Below, one piece after another: positions 1 to 7,100 of a stretch of DNA of 13,187 bases. The translations under genes were made by a program, and so were the position numbers. Each line of letters opens with the position of its first letter. The stretch's first letter is position 1. The DNA is from an uncultured Clostridium sp. Its GTDB lineage: Bacteria; Bacillota; Clostridia; Lachnospirales; Lachnospiraceae. The stretch covers positions 1-13,187 of the forward strand of contig CABQJA010000048.1 of assembly GCA_902464345.1 (NCBI GenBank), written 5' to 3'. Under the pieces are notes generated by a model that was not told where the DNA came from, made no database searches, and was given only the letters and a program-made list of their open reading frames with translations.

Positions 1-576
1 CTTATACATTGCTATAAACATCAGGAACAGCAGCACAAAGCCTACTGCAACCCGAACACTGATGATCAAGGTCGCAATATCATTCATAAACGGTATCCGG
101 GCAGAAATCAGCTCATAGAGTGAATTACCAAATACGAACACAACCAGCAGAATGATCATAGCCACCAGCACGATCAATGTATGAAACGCCGCAATACTCC
201 GCAAAACAAAATAATTTCTGGACTCCTTGGTACGATAGACCGAATTCAGTCCATTGCTGATAGACAACAGTCCTCTGGACGCCGACCACAGTGCCGCTAT
301 AATCGAAAATGACATGATCGTACTTCCGGAACGGCTGATCAGTTCATTCAGTATCGTGATCGCATACTCTTCCATCTCTTCCGATAACACACTCTTCAGA
401 ATATTAATAAATGCCTCCTGCTCCACCGGAAGAAATCGGGTGAGGGTCAACAGCAATATCAGAAACGGAAATGTCGACAGAATCAGAAAAAAAGCTGCCT
501 GTGCCGCATATGCCGATATATTATCTTCCTTTGCGCGTTTTGAAAACTCATCAATCAGTTCCAATAAACGTTTCAT
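1..576 (-). CDS. YihY/virulence factor BrkB family membrane protein (3' end outside window)
   Basis: The 192 residues visible are the N-terminal part of a polytopic membrane protein of the YihY/BrkB family (once called ribonuclease BN, an assignment since dropped). Its biochemical role is uncertain; envelope or transport functions have been suggested. The sequence begins MKRLLELIDEFSKRAKEDNI and continues with the family-typical SAYAAQAAFFLILSTFPFLI, where a small-residue helix leads into the first membrane span. Further on are ALWSASRGLLSISNGLNSVY, also highly characteristic, and two more hydrophobic segments (about residues 130-150 and 170-190). The reading frame is open to base 1, so the C-terminal third or so is missing. 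The ATG at 576 is preceded by AGGAG about 11 bases upstream. It starts 26 bases after the SpoIID-like gene stops, with no terminator between them, so the two are probably co-transcribed. Confidence 0.87.
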   Translation of the reverse strand, partial: MKRLLELIDEFSKRAKEDNISAYAAQAAFFLILSTFPFLILLLTLTRFLPVEQEAFINILKSVLSEEMEEYAITILNELISRSGSTIMSFSIIAALWSASRGLLSISNGLNSVYRTKESRNYFVLRSIAAFHTLIVLVAMIILLVVFVFGNSLYELISARIPFMNDIATLIISVRVAVGFVLLFLMFIAMYK

Positions 577-602
577 ATCTTAACTTACTCCTAATCCGCT
601 AT

Positions 603-2954
603 TTACTGATAAATATTGTGTATTTCCACACCGGTATAATAGTGTCTTATGATATCCTCTGCCGAATATCCCTGCTCTGCCATTACCTTTGTGCCATTCT
701 GGCTCATACCCACTCCATGGCCAAAGCCGCCACCGATCATATGATAATTACCATCATCTGATAGCACTATATAATAAAACGGGCTCGGAATCAATGCCCA
801 ACCTTTTGATTCACTGCCATCCTGTCTGTGGATCACCACATCAGCCGGAGTGATCAGTGCTCTGGCATTGGTCTGTCCGGTCACCAGAATTTCTGCTTCT
901 GTGCCTTTAATCGTAATCTCTTTTACAATACCACTCTTTCCCCGTTTTGTCACTTCAACCGAAGTCACCTGCCCTACAGTCCGGATCGGCTGACTTACAT
1001 AGGAGCCGTCCGCCTGCTTCGTGAGAATTTTATCCGGATTGGTCTCATAGCGTTGCTGTAACGTCTTATCGATTGCCGCAGTCATTTCCTCCGGTGTAAA
1101 TACAATATTCCACCGGAATAACGGATAATTCTGCTCATAGCACTGATAGGCACTGCTGTCATCGATAAAGCTGCGAAAGGCTGCTTCATCTGAAAAATCA
1201 AACGCACCTCCCTGCTCATTCTCCAGTTTATCGGTCAGATAAGGAAGTGCTTCTCCATCCCATACATCCGCATTGGTACAGGTTACCCCACAGGAGGTCG
1301 AGAAGAAATATGCCTGAATCACCTCGCCGTTATAAAACGGAACCATGCCATAGGTATCCTTGACCGCCAGAATGGACTCATCGCTCTCGGAAACCGCATT
1401 ATATACCTGGGTCATGGTACTGTCGTCCAGATGTGCCCCGTATTTTGCATAGGTGCCATCCTGCATCTTCGCATACGCATATCCCCTGGCACAGATTGCC
1501 TGTACCTGTAGTGCCTCCTGTCCGTAGGAAACCGGCATTTCACTCGGCACGACCGTATATAAATATTCCTCCATACTCAGCTCGTTGACAATGGTCAGTC
1601 CGCTGTCCTCATACGGTGCCACCTCAATACTGCCCCGGTAGGACGGATTCTGTCCGTTTCTGGATATGGTTAATATCTGAATTCTTCCATTCTCCTCATC
1701 CGGTGTGATCTGCACCCGGCCACCTGCCAGATATCCGCAGGACATGGTCAGCTCCAGCTCCTCACCTGCCGCAAAGGTCTTCTGCTCTCCATGAAAGCTC
1801 ATAGTATATGGGCAGTTTGCTGTCAGACGTACCACCGGATGAATCAACGATGTATAATCCGAATTACCAAGTACCACCCGGATCTTATCCGCCCGGATCG
1901 GTTCTGTGATCAAAGCCGCCTCAATAACACCGTCTGCCACTACGAAGTTCGTTGTCTTATAGCCTACCAGAATCTGTGAGGTCGGCTCAACTGCCAGTTC
2001 TCCGTATATTTTATATATATGGTAATGATCGGAAAGTCCCAGCTTTCCATAGCCTTCTACTTCGACTCCGTCCTCATATACTGCCAGCACCTTTGCCGAT
2101 ATCGTATCGGACTTCAGTACGATATCGGTGACTCCCTGCGGCCCCAATACCACATCTGCCAGAGAAGCCTGAATTGCTTCACCACCTTCTGTATTCAGAT
2201 GACAACTGTAGCTCTTATGATACCCTTTCAGAAAAATCTGAACCTGACTCTCATCAGCCTGCTCCAGCCAGACATTGGATAATGTTACACCCTCCTCGCC
2301 TGCTCCGGTATACTCAAGGATCCGATCTTCTGTTACATATACACGGATCATCTGATCCTCACATGCCTCCAGCTGCCGTTCCAGGTTCTCCTGTACATTC
2401 TCCTGGTACGCCTGAACTATGTAATTCTGTTCCGGTGTGACCAGCGTTAAGGTTCCACCTTCTTCATCCATAATTGAATCCAGCACCAGAAGTTCCTCTA
2501 CCGCCACCTGTTCCGGCTTCAGCTCACCGATCAGGTATTCATATAAGGCCTGAAACTCCGGCTTCGTTAATATCTGCTCCGGCTTCTGTTCTGCCAGAAA
2601 CGCCAGATCCGTCTCCTGAAGCTGCTCCGGTTCCTGCTCTAAATCCAGCCCCAGCAGCTGCAGAAGAACCGCCTGTGCATCTGCCTTTGTAAATCCGGAC
2701 AGGTCACTCTCTTCCGTTGCCATGACCGCATTTCCCTGATTTAAATACTCCAGCAGGCTCTCCGCACCGCTCCGGCTGTAATAGGAATCCGGCTGTACAA
2801 TTCTCGTCAGTCTGGAATGCAGGAAAACGCCCCCTGCCACACAGCCGCCAAGCAAACACAAAAGTCCAAGCACCAGGATGATCCGTCTGCCTGTCCTGCC
2901 GGTTGCTCTTCCATACTTTTCTGAATTTCTTATATGTCCTGATCGATCTTTCAT
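603..2954 (-). CDS. SpoIID/LytB-domain membrane-anchored protein with long N-terminal extension
   Basis: A 783-residue envelope protein. The C-terminal part (about 440-783) is a SpoIID/LytB domain. In SpoIID this fold is a lytic transglycosylase that cuts glycan strands from which stem peptides have been removed, during engulfment. Visible marks are the start YRGSIEVAPYEDSGLTIVNE, the catalytic-site motif VVPSEMP with the presumed acid Glu472, AICARGYAYAKM, the STSCG motif at 552-556 with a further Cys559, and the C-terminal GGGFGHGVGMSQNG at 740-753. After 23 mostly basic and polar residues, one hydrophobic segment (about 24-45) anchors it. LGGC at 35-38 resembles a lipobox, but the hydrophobic stretch continues past the Cys, so I favour a plain membrane anchor. 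Residues 55-440 are an unassigned extension, first helical and Glu/Gln-rich, then beta-rich. B. subtilis SpoIID has about 340 residues. The ATG has AAGGTG 8 bases upstream. It may act in sporulation or in general wall remodelling; the sequence does not decide. Confidence 0.9.
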   Translation of the reverse strand: MKDRSGHIRNSEKYGRATGRTGRRIILVLGLLCLLGGCVAGGVFLHSRLTRIVQPDSYYSRSGAESLLEYLNQGNAVMATEESDLSGFTKADAQAVLLQLLGLDLEQEPEQLQETDLAFLAEQKPEQILTKPEFQALYEYLIGELKPEQVAVEELLVLDSIMDEEGGTLTLVTPEQNYIVQAYQENVQENLERQLEACEDQMIRVYVTEDRILEYTGAGEEGVTLSNVWLEQADESQVQIFLKGYHKSYSCHLNTEGGEAIQASLADVVLGPQGVTDIVLKSDTISAKVLAVYEDGVEVEGYGKLGLSDHYHIYKIYGELAVEPTSQILVGYKTTNFVVADGVIEAALITEPIRADKIRVVLGNSDYTSLIHPVVRLTANCPYTMSFHGEQKTFAAGEELELTMSCGYLAGGRVQITPDEENGRIQILTISRNGQNPSYRGSIEVAPYEDSGLTIVNELSMEEYLYTVVPSEMPVSYGQEALQVQAICARGYAYAKMQDGTYAKYGAHLDDSTMTQVYNAVSESDESILAVKDTYGMVPFYNGEVIQAYFFSTSCGVTCTNADVWDGEALPYLTDKLENEQGGAFDFSDEAAFRSFIDDSSAYQCYEQNYPLFRWNIVFTPEEMTAAIDKTLQQRYETNPDKILTKQADGSYVSQPIRTVGQVTSVEVTKRGKSGIVKEITIKGTEAEILVTGQTNARALITPADVVIHRQDGSESKGWALIPSPFYYIVLSDDGNYHMIGGGFGHGVGMSQNGTKVMAEQGYSAEDIIRHYYTGVEIHNIYQ

Positions 2955-2974
2955 AATCTGTTCACCTTATTATG

Positions 2975-3010
2975 TAATGTTTGTCACTATAATAATATTT
3001 GTCACTATAA
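2975..3010 (-). repeat. 18-bp tandem direct repeat upstream of the SpoIID-like gene
   Basis: Two abutting 18-bp units read on the minus strand as TTATAGTGACAAATATTA (3010-2993) and TTATAGTGACAAACATTA (2992-2975), differing at one base. They fill most of the space between the 6S RNA terminator and the start codon at 2954, so they lie in the promoter or leader of the SpoIID-like gene. TATAGT in the second unit sits 17 bases downstream of a TTGGTT, a poor sigma-A-like match; CATAATA just after the repeat could be another -10. A tandem operator for a regulator is possible but is inference. Confidence 0.75.
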
Positions 3011-3015
3011 CCAAG

Positions 3016-3043
3016 AAAAAAGCAGCATCTCTGCTGCTTTTTT
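3016..3043 (-). terminator. Intrinsic terminator of 6S RNA
   Basis: A perfect hairpin with two 12-base arms: A6 plus GCAGCA at one side, a 4-base loop (3028-3031), then TGCTGC plus T6. Read on the minus strand it ends in a run of U, as expected at the end of the 6S transcript, whose closing stem ends at 3052. The A and T tracts are symmetrical, so it could also work on the plus strand, though no plus-strand gene is seen here. It separates the 6S unit from the SpoIID-like gene. Confidence 0.88.
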
Positions 3044-3047
3044 CCTA

Positions 3048-3230
3048 AGTAATACCCAAAATGCCGGTTCCCTCTTTTGACTCCTAGCATAGCTAGGTGG
3101 GTGTTCGCATATAACATTCCTGTCTTCCACTGCAAACGGAGGCCTGACATCCTGTTATGAATATAAAACTCCCGTATCAAAAAATGTAGGTTCAAAATTA
3201 AGGGAATTGTCGCACATCTCAGGTATAAAT
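3048..3230 (-). ncRNA. ssrS: 6S RNA (regulator of RNA polymerase)
   Basis: 6S RNA mimics an open promoter, binds housekeeping RNA polymerase and lowers transcription in slow growth. I assign it from structure and motif resemblance, not a search. On the minus strand AUACCUGAGAUGU (3226-3214) pairs with GCAUUUUGGGUAU (3064-3052) to make a 13-bp closing stem with some G-U pairs; CUGAGAUGU also occurs in the 5' arm of E. coli 6S. Next, UUCCCU and UUUUGA pair with AGGGAA and UCAAAA further along. A large central bubble follows, whose 3' side carries a perfect CCUAGC-UAU-GCUAGG hairpin (3097-3083). An inner stem pairs AUAACA with UGUUAU. A sigma-A-like promoter lies upstream and a terminator just downstream. 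Exact ends are approximate, and the primary transcript probably starts near 3277. A 91-codon frame overlaps it and is not a gene. Confidence 0.87.
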
Positions 3231-3232
3231 AA

Positions 3233-3280
3233 CTCATGGAACAGCCAGCTTCTCTCTGGCCTGCATTCGTTGTTCATGAG
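3233..3280 (-). promoter_or_regulatory. Inverted repeat / hairpin between the 6S promoter and 6S RNA
   Basis: CTCATG (3280-3275) is complementary to CATGAG (3238-3233). The pairing continues as AAC with GTT across a one-base bulge, and an inner stem GCCAG/CTGGC (3260-3256 with 3248-3244) encloses a 7-base loop. If transcription starts near 3277, most of this becomes a 5' leader hairpin on the 6S precursor. As DNA, the outer arms could instead be a protein site right at the start point. The choice between the two is inference. Confidence 0.5.
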
Positions 3281-3283
3281 ATT

Positions 3284-3312
3284 ATTATATCTTATTCATA
3301 TGCAAAATACAA
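3284..3312 (-). promoter_or_regulatory. Sigma-A-type promoter for 6S RNA
   Basis: Minus-strand -35 TTGTAT (3312-3307) and a perfect -10 TATAAT (3289-3284) are 17 bases apart. The predicted start is near 3277, about 50 bases before the 6S closing stem. AT-rich repeats just upstream of the -35 might act as an UP element. Confidence 0.75.
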
Positions 3313-3338
3313 GTAAATTATTCCAGGTAAATTATTCC
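3313..3338 (-). repeat. 12-bp direct repeat across the stop codon of the acidic membrane protein
   Basis: GGAATAATTTAC on the minus strand occurs twice exactly (3338-3327 and 3324-3313), separated by two bases. The first copy contains the TAA stop at 3334-3332; the second directly abuts the -35 box of the 6S promoter. It is probably a small local duplication, possibly adding AT-rich promoter-upstream sequence. Confidence 0.6.
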
Positions 3339-3994
3339 GGACTATGAATCAGAATCTCCGGATCTCTGTGTCCGTAACTCATAATCTTACTGCGAATATG
3401 ATTCTTCATTTCCTCATTACAATTCACACAAACCATATCATATAACTGCATCACATAACCGGTCCAGCAGTCATAGATCTCTGCACGGATCTCACTGTCA
3501 TCTGCTTCTTCTGCCGCTGCTGCTACTTCATCATCATCCTGATTCATCAGCTCTTCCACTGCCTCATCAAAATCATAATCGAAATCATCATACTCATCTT
3601 CTACTTCATATGGATTATTAAAGTTCAGCTCCACCGGCTTCGCCTCGCCGAATGCAATCTTTTCAAGCTCCTCTGTCCGAACCAGTGCACAATCATACAT
3701 CTCCATGATCAGAGCCTTGATACACTCCTGCTCGGTCTCGAAATAGTGATAGTACCGCTCCACCGGAACATCCTCCGGACAGTCCTCAACCTCACGGCTG
3801 TTATACCAGTAGTTCTTAGAACAGGCAATGGTCCGCTGGCGAATGGAATTCTGCTTCGCCCGCACCTGTATGCTCTGTCTTGCCCGTTTCTTATCTAACT
3901 GCACTCCTGCAAATTTTACCGTCCAGATGATCAAGTAAATCAAAATCACAACCAGAAAAACGGTAAAAATCGTATTCCCAACTGAATTAAACAT
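3332..3994 (-). CDS. Hypothetical acidic single-span membrane protein
   Basis: I do not recognise this 220-residue protein. It starts MFNSVGNTIFTVFLVVILIY, giving one membrane span at about residues 9-28. A basic stretch follows (QLDKKRARQSIQVRAKQ), which suggests that the rest is cytoplasmic by the positive-inside rule. After a middle region with several Tyr and Cys comes a very acidic stretch (about 130-166, EDEYDDFDYDFDEA and later DDDE), then a C-terminal helical part with MVCVNCNEEM. An upstream GTG at 4066 is in frame and would give 244 residues. That GTG coincides with the predicted transcription start and has no ribosome binding site, so I chose the ATG at 3994, although its AAAGGA is rather far away (about 15 bases). 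It has its own promoter, lies between the pilus operon and 6S RNA, and shows no terminator of its own. Function is unknown. Confidence 0.75.
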   Translation of the reverse strand: MFNSVGNTIFTVFLVVILIYLIIWTVKFAGVQLDKKRARQSIQVRAKQNSIRQRTIACSKNYWYNSREVEDCPEDVPVERYYHYFETEQECIKALIMEMYDCALVRTEELEKIAFGEAKPVELNFNNPYEVEDEYDDFDYDFDEAVEELMNQDDDEVAAAAEEADDSEIRAEIYDCWTGYVMQLYDMVCVNCNEEMKNHIRSKIMSYGHRDPEILIHSPE

Positions 3995-4072
3995 CTCTGT
4001 ATCGTATAATCCTTTCTCTGCTCTTACATCTGATATCTGTACTATACCGGAACAGATACCAACCACTTAGCC

Positions 4073-4102
4073 ATTATACACCATATCTTCCATGGATTTC
4101 AA
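4073..4102 (-). promoter_or_regulatory. Sigma-A-type promoter for the acidic membrane protein
   Basis: Minus-strand -35 TTGAAA (4102-4097) and a perfect -10 TATAAT (4078-4073) are 18 bases apart, directly after the terminator of the pilus operon. The predicted start near 4066 gives a leader of about 70 bases to the chosen ATG, which argues against starting the protein at the GTG at 4066. Confidence 0.65.
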
Positions 4103-4111
4103 CCTATTCAC

Positions 4112-4149
4112 AAAAAAACTGCTGTACCCGGAATCCCGAATACAGCAGT
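4112..4149 (-). terminator. Intrinsic terminator of the pilus/giant-protein operon
   Basis: On the minus strand ACTGCTGTA (4149-4141) pairs perfectly with TACAGCAGT (4126-4118). The 14-base loop may itself add a few G-C pairs (CGG/CCG). A run of T follows (4117-4112). It lies 26 bases after the stop of the 1722-residue protein and marks the operon end. Confidence 0.88.
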
Positions 4150-4174
4150 CTGTATTTGATTGTTTTAGGTTCTA

Positions 4175-7100
4175 TTAGGTTAAGTTCAGCATCTCTCTGG
4201 TCAGCTTGATCTTAATACGTTTTGTAACCACCGTCTCACTGCCTTTGCTGTCCTTCACAGTCGCCTGAACTACCAGATAGGTGTATGTGCCGTCATATGC
4301 ATCAAAGTAGCTTCGCTTTGTTACCAATGCCGGAGCACTTACCTTATTTACCTTGTAGACTTCTCCGTCATTCAGCTTCTTGATCGTATCCTCAGTTGTC
4401 GGAACCAGAATATGCTTATCTGACTCTACATACGTATCATTTGCATCGCCGTTTGCTGCATTATAGTCCAGATCATAGAAGATCTTAACATCTGTTATCG
4501 TATCATTTGGTCCCATATCTACGCCAAATGCAAATTCCGGATAAGTCACACCTGAAGTTGCCTCCATATAGTAACCATCTTCCGCATTTCGCTTTACTAC
4601 GTTACCAGGTGCCTTGGTTGTTCCGTCCGGATCGTAAAGGATAATATCCTTTTCCTTCTCGATCGTCTTACCGCTCTTCTTTGCCATGTTAACCAGTACG
4701 TTTAAGAACAGCTTTCTCTCATCATTGTTATCACGCTTATCACCGGTTACCATTGCATGTCCGGCACCACAGTATGTGATGTTACCGACTGAATAAATGA
4801 AGTAACTATCCATACCATCCTTCGGTGATGCTGCATACAGAGAAGAGTTCTCCTTCAGTGTCTTATAATCTGCAGCACTGGAAGCGCCTGCTGTACCAGT
4901 TCCTGACTGGCTGTCAGCTGCAAATGTGTACCATACGGTTACCTGATCATCCTCCAGATCCAGCGAATATGCCTGGTTATGTGTCGGCGATATACGCAGA
5001 TCGGAAACAACATAGAATGGATAAGTTGTAACAACACCACGGTTTACCTGAGTTGCTTTCGTCGTACCTGTAATATTCAATGGACCATATGACAGGTTGT
5101 ACTTGATCTGATTCTGAATCTGGAACTCAGCAAATGTATAATTCATCGCCAATGCTGTATTGGTTTCATAAATTACAAACGCATCCGTATACCCAGGATA
5201 TCCGATCTTTCCTAAATCACCGCTTCTCTGGCCTAACCACTGTTTAACAACTGCATTCCATGCGGAACCTGTTGCTGTATTATTCTTACTTAAATCAACG
5301 CCATCCTTACCGCTACTCAAACTACTGAAGAAATATTTATCAGAATCTGTTGTAACGTATTTCGGTAAGCTTGAAGAATCTGTTCCACCCGCTACGGTAA
5401 TCTCACCAAATCGCTCCATTCCGGCATATGACTTTAAGGTACTGGTAAGATTCATAGAATAGCTTGGATCGTTACCATACTTGGTCATATTATCATGGGT
5501 CATCAGTAAGCTTCCGTTCTTATCCAGGAAGTTCTTTAAGTCCTCACATGCAGATGTACTGAAATCTGTAAACTTATTACCAAAATCATCATAGAAACCA
5601 ATTACAACTACGTCATAATTATTTCTCAGATATTCTTCCGGTCCGTATGCCAGCATACTGAAATGACGATACTTCCGATATGCATCAATCTTCTTATCAT
5701 TCTCTGTAATATATGGCTTATAGTATTCTGTATAGAATCCATATGCAGGTGGGAAGCTCCACTCTCCTGCTCCGCCAAGGGTTGAATTGATGTAGAAAAA
5801 CCGGAAATATTCTCTGGAATCCAGAATACCGTCCAGATCATATAAGTTAAACTTATCTGCTGTATACGTAAACGTACCCGGTGCATTCGGATCACTCTTC
5901 ATGGTATTGGTAACCGTCAGACTGCCGCCCTGCTGTAATGTCAGCAACGCATTCCGTAATGTAGTTTCCGCATCATTTAATGCATTATACTCTACAGTAC
6001 CACTGGTATTATATGCATCGTAAAGCGCCTTTGCCTCTTCTGCATATTCTGCATACTTTGCACGATCCTCATCCGATGCCTCTCTGACAGCCTTTGCATA
6101 ATACTCGATATCATCCATATACATAATATCCAGAGATAAATCAAAGTCATCTGCAATTGTGTCAACGTAATTATATGTCCAGTCCTCATGTTCAACATCA
6201 CTGTCATAACGATTCAGGCCTAAGGTTGTCTGATACTTTCCAAGGTATACATTGTTCTGATAATTGTAACCATTTGCTGTAAAGTTAATATCCTTGGTAT
6301 CATAGTAATTCTTTTCACTACCACCGGACTTCGGAGTTGGTACATAGCCGTAGGTAGCACTTTTATTTGCTGATCCGTCATTATTAAATGCCGTCGAATA
6401 CAGGAACTTACTACCTCTTGCCTGCTGATAATTGCTATCCAGATATAAGGTATGACCATCCTGACCATCCTGAGCTCCTACCTGTGAAGTCTTCATCGGC
6501 ATGATCTCCAGAATGGAAGCTTCTTTCTTTGACTGATCCTCTGATCTTGCGATTGCGGTAATTGCAGAATATCCTCTTGCCGGGCAGGCACTTGTAATGC
6601 TCTTACCCTCTGCATTTGTTACATCTGCTACCAGAATCTTCCAGCTGAGTGCACCAAACTCACTATCCGGATATGTATAAGCAAACTCTGCCTTACCACC
6701 GCTGAATGTAACCGGATCACCCACTGTTTCGCTTTCAAGATCAAACTCTGCATTATCATCCTTATCTCTTAACAATACACCCTGGTAAGTATGTCCTTCG
6801 ATCGGATTTACCAGTTCAACTGTCCAGGTCAGATTCCGATCTGTCAGCTTTGTAGAAGCATCCTTATCAGAATACTCCTTTGCATTTGTTGTAATTGTGA
6901 ACTTCGGTCTTGCTGCTACATCTGCACTGTATACCAGACTATATAAGTCATTACTTAATGTATCTGTAAATACAGTTACAGTTGCTGCTGTACCATAAGC
7001 TCCATCCGGGTTCTCTACTCTCTGAACCTGTCCATCCGTTCCATCGGTGGTCTGATTCATAACCCAGTATTCCTTCAGCTCTGAATTAGAGCTCTGTACC

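Noticed and set aside
2474..2692. Plus-strand 72-codon frame rich in Pro and Ala
   Set aside because: It is a shadow of the Glu/Gln-rich helical coding region of the SpoIID-like gene on the other strand. The same holds for the other plus-strand frames in the window, which have no recognisable motifs.
603..2954. SpoIID-like protein as a lipoprotein (LGGC at residues 35-38)
   Set aside because: The hydrophobic stretch runs past the Cys to about residue 45 and the basic N-region is long, which fits a membrane anchor better. It cannot be excluded from sequence alone.
2962..3237. A 91-codon open frame on the minus strand that could pass for a small cysteine- and tyrosine-rich protein
   Set aside because: It lies across the 6S RNA, its terminator and the 18-bp tandem repeat. 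Its codons are explained by those structures (the terminator gives KKQQRCCFF, the repeat gives SDKYYYSDKHY), and it lacks a good ribosome site.
3995..4066. GTG at 4066 as the start of the acidic membrane protein
   Set aside because: It has no ribosome site and coincides with the predicted transcription start of the TTGAAA/TATAAT promoter. The ATG at 3994 places the membrane span at the N-terminus, although its own ribosome site is weak.
5626..6468. Three short minus-strand frames inside the giant gene
   Set aside because: They are in another frame of a continuous 1722-codon gene, with skewed Met/Ile/Arg composition and no ribosome sites. There is no sign of a frameshift in the main frame.
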